DNA from: Candidatus Gastranaerophilales bacterium
Lineage (GTDB): Bacteria > Cyanobacteriota > Vampirovibrionia > Gastranaerophilales > Gastranaerophilaceae
Length of the DNA: 48,508 bases
Direction: 5' to 3'
NCBI GenBank assembly: GCA_947588755.1
Contig: CANPZB010000009.1
Location: 1 to 48,508 of the forward strand
Under the pieces are notes generated by a model. That model was not told where the DNA came from. It saw only the letters and a list, made by a program, of their open reading frames with translations, and searched no databases. Position numbers and translations under genes: made by a program. Of this stretch, positions 23,895 through 31,906 are shown one piece after another. Position 1 is the stretch's first letter, and every line of letters starts with the position of its first letter.

Positions 23895-23932
23895 ATTTTA
23901 ATTTATTGAATGTATAAAGTCAAGACTATAAA
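23895..23932. promoter_or_regulatory. back-to-back promoters of prepilin 3 and its XRE gene
   Basis: On the minus strand TTGACT (23918-23923), 17 bp and TAAAAT (23895-23900) serve the prepilin. On the plus strand TATAAA (23927-23932) lies 8 nt before the XRE ATG. The overlap means one bound regulator could affect both. Confidence 0.6.
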
Positions 23933-23940
23933 TTTAAACT

Positions 23941-24156
23941 ATGGATGAATTATTAACAACTTTCGGACTCAATTTAAAAATGCAAAGACTTAAACAGAAA
24001 CTTTCTCAGGAAGAACTGGCTGAAGCTTTGAACTTTAGTACTGTTTATGTTTCAAATGTTGAATGCGGAAAACATAATATTTCGCTTATAAATGCGGTTA
24101 AGTTTTGTAGATTTTTTGATTTGCCGGTTGAAAAATTCTTAAACCAAAATTTTTAA
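23941..24156 (+). CDS. XRE-family regulator paired with prepilin 3
   Basis: The protein is 71 aa, a bare HTH domain: LKQKLSQEELAEALNFSTVY then VSNVECGKHNISLINAVKFC, ending FFDLPVEKFLNQNF. No ribosome binding site is visible and TATAAA lies 8 nt before the ATG, so the message is probably leaderless. It is divergent from the prepilin at 23854 across only 86 bp. Confidence 0.8.
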   Translation: MDELLTTFGLNLKMQRLKQKLSQEELAEALNFSTVYVSNVECGKHNISLINAVKFCRFFDLPVEKFLNQNF

Positions 24157-24366
24157 TTCAAAAAAGTCCCAACCTGCGGTTATACCGACAAAAGTGTTTG
24201 CAGGTTCGGTGATACTTTAAGCTTTGCTTATAAAGAAATCGTCATATTAATTCAAAACAGTATCGTAGGTCGGTTTTATTAATTCCACCTACTATATTTG
24301 AACGGACTCGTCTCCGTCTGTCCGCAAATCCGCCGTGCCGCACATAAAAAATAACAAAAAAGGGGT
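24157..24366. other. non-coding stretch with several inverted repeats
   Basis: AACCTGC ... GCAGGTT (about 24172-24207), GTAGGT ... ACCTAC (about 24266-24293) and ACGGA ... TCCGT (about 24303-24318) can pair. TGTCCGCAAATCCGC near 24319 also occurs near 16264. No gene is seen. It separates the two convergent regulators of prepilins 3 and 4. Confidence 0.45.
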
Positions 24367-24579
24367 TTATTGTTTTATATCTTTGTAACATATTTTATAA
24401 TTTAGAATTTCAAAAATTTGCTGTACTTCATCAAATCTTATGGTACCTCTGCGTATTTTATTGGAAATATTATTATAAGAGTAATATTTTCCTGTTTTTT
24501 GCGATAAGAGTTCACAAATTTTCTTTAAAGTAGTACCCCTACGAGCCGCAATAACCTTAATTTCTTCCTTTATATCCAT
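24367..24579 (-). CDS. small HTH-like regulator paired with prepilin 4
   Basis: From the ATG at 24579 the product is 70 aa. It is a small helical protein with ICELLSQKTGKYYSYNNISN followed by KIRRGTIRFDEVQQIFEILN, consistent with an XRE-like fold more divergent than its neighbours. An upstream TTG start (24618) would add 13 residues but overlaps the prepilin -35 box and has no binding site, so I prefer the ATG. TATAAT lies about 10 nt before it, again suggesting a leaderless message. It faces prepilin 4 and probably acts on the palindromes at 24641-24672. Confidence 0.65.
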   Translation of the reverse strand: MDIKEEIKVIAARRGTTLKKICELLSQKTGKYYSYNNISNKIRRGTIRFDEVQQIFEILNYKICYKDIKQ

Positions 24580-24612
24580 AATTTTATTATAAGTTATGTT
24601 GTTATTTTCTCT

Positions 24613-24672
24613 TGACAATTAACAAAAACAATGCTTTAATAACCATGTAGTTATTTCTATAACTATATAGTT
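24613..24672 (+). promoter_or_regulatory. promoter and paired palindromes of prepilin 4
   Basis: TTGACA (24613-24618) with a TTAATA-type -10 near 24637-24642. AACCATGTAGTT (24641-24652) and the perfect palindrome AACTATATAGTT (24661-24672) have centres 20 bp apart and cover the -10 and start region. TAAGGAG follows before the ATG at 24693. Confidence 0.65.
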
Positions 24673-24692
24673 AACTAAAATTAAGGAGAAAT

Positions 24693-25496
24693 ATGAAAAA
24701 ATTTGATGAATTAACACAGTCAGAAAGTGCTGCGTATGTAGAGTGGCAACACAACAAACGTAGAGCCGCTTTTACTCTCGCGGAAGTATTAATCACTCTG
24801 GGAATAATTGGTGTTGTTGCGGCAATGACCATGCCGTCATTAATTCAGAAACATCAGGAAAAAGCTGCTGTTACAGCGTTAAAAAAAGCTTACAGTATTT
24901 TGTCTCAAGCAGTACAAATAGCAATAGCCGAAAACGGTACTCCTGATAATTGGGGCTATACCACAGAAGATGTTGATAAAATGCTTAAAACCATTGAACC
25001 GTACTTAAAAGTTACTAAAACTTGCTATGAAATCGGTGATAAATGCAGGAATATTGCAGATATTATTATGCTTAACGGAGGAGTATGGACGGCAGCTGAT
25101 GTGTGGCATATCAAGAATAAGACAAGAGCTGCTTTAGTATTAAATGACGGTATGGTTATTTCAGCTCTCGCATTAAGTGATGATTGCTCAACGGTGTATG
25201 GTAAAGGGAAAGAAGCAGAACATATTTGCGGAGAATATATAGTCGACATAAACGGTAATAAAAGTCCTAATACTGTCGGCAAAGATAATTTTATATTCAA
25301 TTTAACAAAATATGGAATTATTCCGACAGGAGTACCTACATATACATCAAATGATTATACATTTGATAATGGCTGTCTTCTTAAAACTTCGCAAGGTTAC
25401 GGTTGTACAGCATGGGTAATTTATAACGAAAACATGGATTATTTACATTGTCCGGAGAAATTAAGCTGGGAAGACAAGCATAAATGTTCAGACTAA
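24693..25496 (+). CDS. prepilin-like protein 4
   Basis: The protein is 267 aa. A 27-residue leader without repeat sequence precedes FTLAEVLITLGIIGVVAAM. Conserved blocks are VLNDGMVIS, DINGNKSPNTVGKDNFIF and a C-terminus nearly identical to prepilin 2 (CTAWVIYNENMDYLHCPEKL onward). Cysteines pair up in the second half. AAGGAGAAAT precedes the ATG. The middle (about 55-220) differs strongly from prepilin 2, so the common ends frame a variable centre. The interspersed repeat begins directly after the stop, in the same relation as for prepilin 2. Confidence 0.8.
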   Translation: MKKFDELTQSESAAYVEWQHNKRRAAFTLAEVLITLGIIGVVAAMTMPSLIQKHQEKAAVTALKKAYSILSQAVQIAIAENGTPDNWGYTTEDVDKMLKTIEPYLKVTKTCYEIGDKCRNIADIIMLNGGVWTAADVWHIKNKTRAALVLNDGMVISALALSDDCSTVYGKGKEAEHICGEYIVDINGNKSPNTVGKDNFIFNLTKYGIIPTGVPTYTSNDYTFDNGCLLKTSQGYGCTAWVIYNENMDYLHCPEKLSWEDKHKCSD

Positions 25497-25502
25497 AACG
25501 GA

Positions 25503-25691
25503 GTGAAAGGTGAGAAGTGAAAAGTGAAAGGTGAAAAGACCTTATCGGGTGCTAAAACACCAAAAAGACACCTGAACCACCCCCATGTCATTCTGAATGC
25601 CCATGTCATCCTGAACTCGTTTCAGGATCTTAGCCTTGTCGGGTCTCACTGTCTTTCACAAAATCGCCGTGTTTTTAATTTCTTCTTCCAT
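25503..25691 (+). repeat. heptad array and composite repeat downstream of prepilin 4
   Basis: Five heptads (GTGAAAG, GTGAGAA, GTGAAAA, GTGAAAG, GTGAAAA) occupy 25503-25537. CTTATCGGGTGCTAAAACAC, CCCATGTCATCCTGAAC and CTTAGCCTTGTCGGGTCTCA follow. Read on the minus strand from 25691 it begins MEEEIKNTAIL and then stops, a decayed copy of the prepilin leader. The remaining bases to ruvC (25692-25844) show no gene. Confidence 0.7.
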
Positions 25692-25844
25692 GTTTCCTTT
25701 TCTTTTAATATTTTGCTTCTTATGCTTGTAAATTATTATTACTAAAGTTTATATAAAATATACGGTTTACGGACTTTCTCAAAAATTAAATAACAGTTCT
25801 GTGAAATATGATGAAATGAAATTTCTGGCAGGGGTTTTGGGATA

Positions 25845-26330
25845 TCAAATAAGGTTTGTAAAGTCTGATGAGCGTGTATGACAAATAGCAATGGCAATTG
25901 AATCGACTGTATCATCAAGTTTGGGCAAATCATTTTTATTGAGTGAAAGTTTTACCATTCTTTCGACTTCTTTTTTATTTGCCCGTCCGTATCCCGTCAA
26001 AACCATTTTTACTTCCATCGGAGTATATTCGTAAATCGGGATATTATATTTTTCAAGTGCCGTCAAAATTACACCCCGGGCATGAGCAACAGGCATGACA
26101 GTTGTTTGGTTTCTGAAAAAGAATAATTTTTCTATCGAACAACAGTCCGGTTTATATTTTTCAATTAAAACCGACATATCGTTGTAAATTTCCAAAAGTC
26201 TTTGGGATTCTCTTTTTTCTTTGGAAGTTCTTATTGCACCGGAATGGAGAAGTTCCGTATCTTTGCCGTTATAATCAATGATACAATAGCCTACAATAGC
26301 CATTCCGGGATCTATACCTAAAATTTTCAT
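25845..26330 (-). CDS. ruvC: Holliday junction resolvase RuvC
   Basis: I start it at the ATG at 26330, giving 161 aa. An upstream ATG would add 20 residues that do not belong to the family. Catalytic acids are Asp7 (GIDPG), Glu67 (SIEKLFF), and Asp140 and Asp143 (LDDTVDSIAIA), as in E. coli RuvC. It cuts four-way DNA junctions made during recombinational repair, normally together with RuvAB, which are not in the window. TATAAT on the minus strand ends 6 nt before the ATG, so the mRNA may be leaderless. Confidence 0.93.
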   Translation of the reverse strand: MKILGIDPGMAIVGYCIIDYNGKDTELLHSGAIRTSKEKRESQRLLEIYNDMSVLIEKYKPDCCSIEKLFFFRNQTTVMPVAHARGVILTALEKYNIPIYEYTPMEVKMVLTGYGRANKKEVERMVKLSLNKNDLPKLDDTVDSIAIAICHTRSSDFTNLI

Positions 26331-26455
26331 GCTTCTATTATAACAGTAATATAATAACTTTACAAATACTTGAATTAAAAAAAACATCATGATATATTGA
26401 CGCTATAAAGGTAAGATTATAAATTATTTAATTAAAAAATTTAGGGTATGAAATT

Positions 26456-27001
26456 ATGAAAAGTTCAACTATCAGAAGATCAAATTTATCCAAAGAAAAA
26501 ATGGCTGTTTTGGAAGCACTTTCCAAATACAGACAGGATTCTTATGACAATGCTCCGAGTGTTTATGTAAGACCTGATAAGGAAAAAGAATTGGATGTTT
26601 TGTGGCAGAATTTTAAAATTAACCCGAAACATGAAAAATCACCGGGAATTTATCTTGTAACAGGATTTATTGCAGGTGCGGTTGTTATGCTGATATTAAC
26701 TTCAATAATAAGTTTTTCGGCAAAGGGTATACAGTCCGCTCAGGATAACGCCCCGAAAGTTAAAAAAGAAAAAATGACCGTTAACTTTATTCCGTCATCT
26801 TCTCAAACTTCTTCGGATGCCGTTAATGAAACTTATACCGTGCAAAAAGGCGACACAATGGAAAGTATTTTAATAAGATTTTACGGTTCTTACAACGCAG
26901 GTAAACAACAATTGGTCTTAAAGACAAATAATTTGTCTAATCCCAATAAACTTTCCGTGGGTCAAAAATTGATTATACCTATGGAAGCTAAATCCAGATA
27001 A
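26456..27001 (+). CDS. LysM-domain membrane protein
   Basis: The protein is 181 aa. A cytoplasmic N-terminus is followed by one membrane helix (about 62-85, VTGFIAGAVVMLILTSIISF) and then a linker. A LysM domain covers about 126-176: YTVQKGDTMESILIRFYGSY to LSVGQKLIIP. It would bind peptidoglycan from the periplasmic side as a cell-wall anchoring or remodelling factor. A clear terminator follows at 27024. It is divergent from ruvC. Confidence 0.8.
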   Translation: MKSSTIRRSNLSKEKMAVLEALSKYRQDSYDNAPSVYVRPDKEKELDVLWQNFKINPKHEKSPGIYLVTGFIAGAVVMLILTSIISFSAKGIQSAQDNAPKVKKEKMTVNFIPSSSQTSSDAVNETYTVQKGDTMESILIRFYGSYNAGKQQLVLKTNNLSNPNKLSVGQKLIIPMEAKSR

Positions 27002-27023
27002 GGTATTTTTTATAAAAAATTAA

Positions 27024-27058
27024 AAAAAAACTCTCTTAATTTTAAGGGAGTTTTTTTA
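27024..27058. terminator. rho-independent terminator, usable on both strands
   Basis: The stem ACTCTCTTAA/TTAAGGGAGT (one G-U pair) is flanked by A9 upstream and T7 downstream. It lies between the convergent LysM gene and the sigma/mTERF-like gene, whose stop it overlaps. Confidence 0.8.
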
Positions 27059-28909
27059 TTTTAAAATAAACCTGAAAATCTGTTTACCCGTTTGTTCAAG
27101 GGATAAATTTCGGGTATGTTTTATAAATTCTTCTGCTACCGAATTTTTGGGAATAATAAAGTTATAGACTTTATCGGAAATATTTTTCAAATATTCGTTT
27201 AAATTGAAGTATTGCATATTAATATTGCATTTATCATGTTGTTTAATGAGATATATGAGAATATTTTCATAAAGAGTTTTTTGCGATGAGTTTCTTATAC
27301 ATTTAATTTTTTCTGGTACGGTATTTCCTTGAATAATTTTGTAATATTTGAATATTTCGGCTTTTTTTGCGACATTTTCGGGCTTACAGCATATTAAAGG
27401 CGGATTTTTAAGTCCGATTTCGACACATTTATCAAAATCGGTTTCCATAAGTTTTGCCAGTCCCGAAATATTTTCCTTAACTTTTTCGGGTTGCAAACTT
27501 AAAATTGCCGGTTGTTTTTTTACGGCGTTAATTATTTCCTTTTCTGATTTGTGTAGTAAAACAGCAAGGGTCGTGAGATTTTTATCAATGGTTTGGGGTG
27601 TAATATTTACTATTTCCGTTCTCCTTTTAATCAGCTTAATAAATTCGCCGTCAGTAAGTCCCAGTATCTTTTTTGCAGCCTCAACATTTTTATTGAAGGT
27701 TTCAGGTTTTATGTAAAACATGGCAGGATTTTTCAACGCAATATTTTTTACATATTCGCGGGGGGTAATTTTCATCATTTTTGAAAGTTTAATTACATTT
27801 TCAATAATAGTTTCGGGCTTGTTGCAAATTGTACGCGGATAGGATTTTAATGATTTTATATATTCGCTTTTGCTTATGTCAAAATATTTGGCGACTTTTT
27901 CTATATTGTTGTTTATTGTTTCGGGTTTTTGATAAAAAAGTTGAGGGAATTTTAATCCCAATGATATGTAAGTTTCAGGGTTTAATCCTGTCAGTTTGGC
28001 TGATTTATATGTGTTATCTCTTATTGTTTCGGGTTTTATAAGGTACATGTGAATGTCATTTATTGTCCCGTTTACAAATTCATCGATGCCGATATGCAGA
28101 TATCCTGCCGCTTTTGCCGCATAATCCTTAAAATAATTAATATCTTTTGCAATAATCGGCGGGTAATTAATCAAAAATTTCAAAATTTGTTCATCGGAAT
28201 GTTTTAGTTGAAAAGTATTTTTAATGTCTTTTGACAAACTGATGAATTCAGGCGGAATATTTTCATTTTTCTCCTGAATTTTCAGAACGGATTTTAGTAT
28301 ACTTGTTCTTGCGGCGGTATAACTTATATTGTTTTTTTGGGCAATTTGTTTGTAAGTTTCACCATTTGCACGTTCAGTCAATTTTTTTTGCTGTTTGGAA
28401 TTGAGATTTGATTTTTTCTCAACTTTTTTTAGTTTTTTAGCAAACCCTTTTCTTTCTTCGGCGTTGGCACAGCTTGCATAAACAGGTAAATCACCGTCCG
28501 TAATATAAGCTGCAAATGTAGTTTTGGAAGTGTTGTTAACAGGATTGTCCAATGACAGAGTATATTTGTCATATCTGGATTTTAAAATCTTTTTCCCTGT
28601 TTTCGGGTTTGTAAAAAGTTTGATAATAAATTCGGCTGGTTCTTTTTCTTTTGATGCGGTATCAAAATTTTCAAACAGAGTTAAGTACATATTTTGCAGT
28701 ATATCTTCTGATGAATGTATTCCTCTTGCTTCAAATTTTGCTTCCTGACGTAAATCTTTATCCAAAATTTTTACCAAATCGGATTTGACTTTTTCCCTGT
28801 TATTATCCGTGCAGGAAGATAAAAGCATATTTACTTTTTCTCTTTTGTAATCATTTATTTCCAATGATTTAAAAGCCGGAGTAAAAACATTATAAGTAAC
28901 GTTTTTCAT
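27056..28909 (-). CDS. sigma-factor-like N-terminus fused to mTERF-like repeats
   Basis: The protein is 617 aa. Residues 35-105 resemble sigma region 2 of ECF type (SSEDILQNMYLTLFENFDTA). Residues 165-215 resemble sigma region 4 (LNSKQQKKLTERANGETYKQ then IAQKNNISYTAARTSILKSV). From about residue 285, at least six ~36-residue helical repeats follow, each starting KPETI/TPQTI/QPEKV-x2-N and ending in a P-x-[LI] block. This is the pattern of mitochondrial transcription termination factor (mTERF) folds, which bind nucleic acid as a superhelix. The N-terminus NVFTPAFKSLE is a lineage-type feature. The fusion suggests a nucleic-acid-binding transcription factor; no function can be assigned. Confidence 0.65.
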   Translation of the reverse strand: MKNVTYNVFTPAFKSLEINDYKREKVNMLLSSCTDNNREKVKSDLVKILDKDLRQEAKFEARGIHSSEDILQNMYLTLFENFDTASKEKEPAEFIIKLFTNPKTGKKILKSRYDKYTLSLDNPVNNTSKTTFAAYITDGDLPVYASCANAEERKGFAKKLKKVEKKSNLNSKQQKKLTERANGETYKQIAQKNNISYTAARTSILKSVLKIQEKNENIPPEFISLSKDIKNTFQLKHSDEQILKFLINYPPIIAKDINYFKDYAAKAAGYLHIGIDEFVNGTINDIHMYLIKPETIRDNTYKSAKLTGLNPETYISLGLKFPQLFYQKPETINNNIEKVAKYFDISKSEYIKSLKSYPRTICNKPETIIENVIKLSKMMKITPREYVKNIALKNPAMFYIKPETFNKNVEAAKKILGLTDGEFIKLIKRRTEIVNITPQTIDKNLTTLAVLLHKSEKEIINAVKKQPAILSLQPEKVKENISGLAKLMETDFDKCVEIGLKNPPLICCKPENVAKKAEIFKYYKIIQGNTVPEKIKCIRNSSQKTLYENILIYLIKQHDKCNINMQYFNLNEYLKNISDKVYNFIIPKNSVAEEFIKHTRNLSLEQTGKQIFRFILK

Positions 28910-28970
28910 ATTCGATATAAAACGTGTAAAAAAAAATATTGTTTTTATTTATTCTAAATGCAAAAAAACT

Positions 28971-29675
28971 TTACAAATCCGAATTTTTTCTTTCGCGAAT
29001 TTCTTTTTTCCATTCAAAATAAAAATAGACAGCCAGAATAAAATAAACGCACCACATAATTACGGTTGCATATACCTTCACACCCTGCAATACAAGATTT
29101 AGCCACATTATAGCGGAAAATCCGTTTACTATCATCCAAACAGCCCATTGCTCAATACATCTTTTGACAGTCAAATACATTCCGACAACGGACAATACCG
29201 TAGTAATTCCGTCAAAAATCGGATTACTTCCTCCGATATGTTTTAGAAGTATAACGGCTGCAAAACAAAAAGTTACGGAAACGACAATCAAATAAAACAA
29301 ACTTTTTGGTTTTAAGCTTGTTTTAACAATATCATTTGAATATTTTTTCAAATGTTTTTTCCATTGAAAAATGCCTGTTATTTGCATGGGAATATAGTAA
29401 CAGGCATATAATAATGTGTTTCCCCACAGCCCGTTTTGTAAAGCGAGATAAATATAGCAAAGACTGCCTGCCAGACCAAAGAAATAACATGATATTTTGC
29501 CTTTACCCGCGATAACCGTATATAGTATACCGCAAATAGCATTAAAAACCGCGGCAGGACTGTCTTTTAAAGTAATTGCACTTATTATAACCGTAACAAA
29601 TATTGTAATCAGCCAAAATATTTCAAAATTTTTCCAACTTGTTAATTCTTGTTTTATAAACTTATAAATTTTCAT
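28971..29675 (-). CDS. pnuC: PnuC-type nicotinamide riboside transporter
   Basis: The protein is 234 aa from the internal ATG at 29675; an ATG 9 nt upstream is also possible. Seven or so membrane segments are seen, with the family blocks CYIYLALQNGLWGNTLLYAC, then NPIFDGITTVLSVVGMYL, then KRCIEQWAVWMIVN. PnuC lets nicotinamide riboside enter by facilitated diffusion, feeding NAD synthesis. It is divergent from 29701 with about 25 bp between the starts, so the promoters overlap. No NAD riboswitch or NadR gene is visible. Confidence 0.88.
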   Translation of the reverse strand: MKIYKFIKQELTSWKNFEIFWLITIFVTVIISAITLKDSPAAVFNAICGILYTVIAGKGKISCYFFGLAGSLCYIYLALQNGLWGNTLLYACYYIPMQITGIFQWKKHLKKYSNDIVKTSLKPKSLFYLIVVSVTFCFAAVILLKHIGGSNPIFDGITTVLSVVGMYLTVKRCIEQWAVWMIVNGFSAIMWLNLVLQGVKVYATVIMWCVYFILAVYFYFEWKKEIRERKNSDL

Positions 29676-29700
29676 TATCAGCATTGTATAATAAACTTAG

Positions 29701-30678
29701 ATGAAAGTACAAAAAATATATAATAATAAATACTTTAAAAATCTTTTGGAATTTGCCGCTGACAACGGGGCATTGTTTGTAAGCGGCACTGCTTTTGTAT
29801 TATCGACTGCGGTAAGACCTGCAGCCATAATGGCAACTCCGAAAACAGACAAAAGAAATAAAGAATATGCCTGCGTAAAATCGTTTGCGTCAAGTTTATC
29901 GAGTTTACTCATAATGATGGCGGCATCTCTGCCTTTGGCAAACGCCATAAAAAAAATTGATAAAACACCAGCACAGTATTTGAATAAGTCGACAATTAAT
30001 TTTTTACGTGAACCTTCAAAAAAGCTTGCTAATTCCAATTCTTATATAGCTGCAACACAGTTATTTAAACTGGGTTTGGGCGTTATGGCCGCATTTCCGA
30101 AATCTTTTGTCACAAATGCTTTAATACCTCCTTTGATGACAAAAGTTTTCCCCGAAAAAAATACCGATTTTTTCCGCAATAAATATTATTCCGATGCTTC
30201 AAAAGTAAGTTTTACGGGTGCCTATAACAAAAATATCAATAAGATTTCAAAAGGCATAGGCGGAGTTATAAATCATAAAGGTTTTCAAAAATTTGTTAAC
30301 AGGATTAAAGACACAAATTATGAACTGCATATTATGAATTTAACCGATGTTGTGCTTACGGGAACATTTGTCGGTCAGTTATTAAAAAACAAGAAAATTG
30401 AAGAAAACAGGAAAAAACCTCTGATATACAATTCGATACTGTCAACGGTTTTTTGTATCGCTTGCGGGTACGGTGTTAACAGGTTATCGGAAAAGCCGTT
30501 TAATAAATTTGTCGAAAACTTTAAAAAAGCGAATATAAATTCTTCAAAACTGGAAAAATATATTGAGGGCTTAAAAATCGTAAAACCCGCATTAATTCTG
30601 GGCGGAGTTTATTATGTATTAATCCCGATAATCTCGACATTTCTGGCTGACAGGGCAGGCAAAAAACCGTTTTCATAA
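29701..30678 (+). CDS. hypothetical membrane-associated protein, 325 aa
   Basis: Hydrophobic stretches lie at about 18-45 (GALFVSGTAFVLSTAVRPAA), 60-80, 115-135, 215-232, 245-262 and 295-318. This suggests four to six membrane passes with basic loops. The centre has VSFTGAYNKNINKISKGIGG. It looks like a lineage-specific family; a much shorter protein at 44812 has a comparable style (basic, one or two helices, Asn-rich start). TATAAT ends 8 nt before the ATG with no binding site, so the mRNA is probably leaderless. The function is unknown. Confidence 0.65.
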   Translation: MKVQKIYNNKYFKNLLEFAADNGALFVSGTAFVLSTAVRPAAIMATPKTDKRNKEYACVKSFASSLSSLLIMMAASLPLANAIKKIDKTPAQYLNKSTINFLREPSKKLANSNSYIAATQLFKLGLGVMAAFPKSFVTNALIPPLMTKVFPEKNTDFFRNKYYSDASKVSFTGAYNKNINKISKGIGGVINHKGFQKFVNRIKDTNYELHIMNLTDVVLTGTFVGQLLKNKKIEENRKKPLIYNSILSTVFCIACGYGVNRLSEKPFNKFVENFKKANINSSKLEKYIEGLKIVKPALILGGVYYVLIPIISTFLADRAGKKPFS

Positions 30679-30797
30679 ATAGTAGTAAAGTCTATTGTCT
30701 TTTATAAGCACAAAGGGCGATTAAATTTGCCATTTGGGGTTTTATAATTGTTTTGTGTCCAAAAAGTTTTTTACATTTAATCTGAAAGGGAAAAATT

Positions 30798-30980
30798 ATG
30801 AAGAACGATAAGCAAAAAGAAACTTTAAAAGAAAAAACGCAGCATGTTGCTCACGAAGCAAAGACAAAAGCACATGAGATGAAGGAAAATCTCAAAGAAG
30901 GTGCAAAAAAAATGAAAGATAAAATTGTTGATGAAAAGGAAAAAATGCAAAGAAATCATCAGCGAAAAAAACAAGCTTAG
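30798..30980 (+). CDS. small charged helical protein, 60 aa
   Basis: The sequence is almost entirely Lys, Glu, Ala, Met and His with an 11-residue-like periodicity (KEKTQHVAHEAKTKAHEMKE and onward). This is typical of LEA-like, CsbD-like or YtxH-type stress proteins that fold as one amphipathic helix. GAAAGGG precedes the ATG, and a good terminator follows the stop, so it is a real single-gene transcript. A specific role is not evident. Confidence 0.6.
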   Translation: MKNDKQKETLKEKTQHVAHEAKTKAHEMKENLKEGAKKMKDKIVDEKEKMQRNHQRKKQA

Positions 30981-30996
30981 AAAAAATTTTCCGATA

Positions 30997-31024
30997 AAAA
31001 ACTCTCCTTTGCGGGAGTTTTTTT
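30997..31024 (+). terminator. rho-independent terminator
   Basis: AACTCTC/GGGAGTT (one G-U pair) with loop CTTTGC is followed by a T run, ending the small helical protein's transcript. Confidence 0.8.
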
Positions 31025-31149
31025 ACGGCTTAAAAAATATGACCTCAGAAATTATTGTTCCTTCAAGTTACCCGATTGGGTGATTAATACTTAAAATTCA
31101 CGCTTATATAATATTTCAAAGGTGAAATAAAATAATAAGGAGTAATTTT

Positions 31150-31905
31150 GTGAAATTAATAAGTATTCCCCTTGAAGTCAATGAAACAAAAAAAACTGAC
31201 GAAAATTTTAAAACGAAACAGGAAGTAATTTATCGCAGAAACGGAAAAACAATTAATAAAATTATAGAATTTGACAGCCAAACAAATTCAAAAATAAGAA
31301 CCGTATATTATGACTATTTTAATAACGAAAAAATCCGTTCGATAGAAGAATTTGACATTGAAACAGGCAAAATCACCAGAGTAACAAATTTTATTTTATA
31401 CAAATCCGTTGACGAATATGATTTGAATACGGGCAAAAAAGTCAAAACCACAAATTATAATTTTACCGACACAAACAAAATTTCTTCCGTTTATGAGTAT
31501 GACGTGAATTTTGACAGTGTTTCAAAGATTTATATTTATAAAAAAAACAGTGATTACGTGAGTATAATAAAAGAATTTAATCCGCAAACAGGCAAAATGA
31601 TTAGATGGACAAGTTTTCACAACAACAGTAACAGAATAAATTCGTTATCAGAATATGACGGCAAATCTAATCATCCCGTAAGAACTTTTTATTACGAAAA
31701 TGACGGAGTAAGTGTCAAAGACATACACGAATATTTCCCGAACGGAGTAAATTTAATAAAAAAACAAAAAAATCCTAAAAATAATTCATGTTTAAAGTCG
31801 AATTACGCATCCGTTCCCGAACTTGATAATTTGACAAAAGAACGTATGGCAAAGCTTATCGACAATTTGTTCGGAAATAAAGCGGTAAAATTTGAATGTA
31901 TATAA
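31150..31905 (+). CDS. repeat protein with EFD/EYD-x-TGK units, 251 aa
   Basis: The start is GTG, supported by AAGGAG 7 nt upstream. Residues 30-190 consist of about six to seven units of roughly 24-30 residues with an E-[FY]-D-x3-TGK-x4-T-x-F/Y core, for example EFDIETGKITRVTNF and EYDLNTGKKVKTTNY. These are beta-hairpin-like repeats similar in style to MORN/YwqK or phytoplasma DUF2963 repeats. There is no signal peptide or membrane segment. The C-terminal 50 residues are unrelated (ASVPELDNLTKERMAKLIDN). Function unknown; a scaffold or protein-binding role is plausible. Confidence 0.65.
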   Translation: MKLISIPLEVNETKKTDENFKTKQEVIYRRNGKTINKIIEFDSQTNSKIRTVYYDYFNNEKIRSIEEFDIETGKITRVTNFILYKSVDEYDLNTGKKVKTTNYNFTDTNKISSVYEYDVNFDSVSKIYIYKKNSDYVSIIKEFNPQTGKMIRWTSFHNNSNRINSLSEYDGKSNHPVRTFYYENDGVSVKDIHEYFPNGVNLIKKQKNPKNNSCLKSNYASVPELDNLTKERMAKLIDNLFGNKAVKFECI

Positions 31906-31906
31906 A

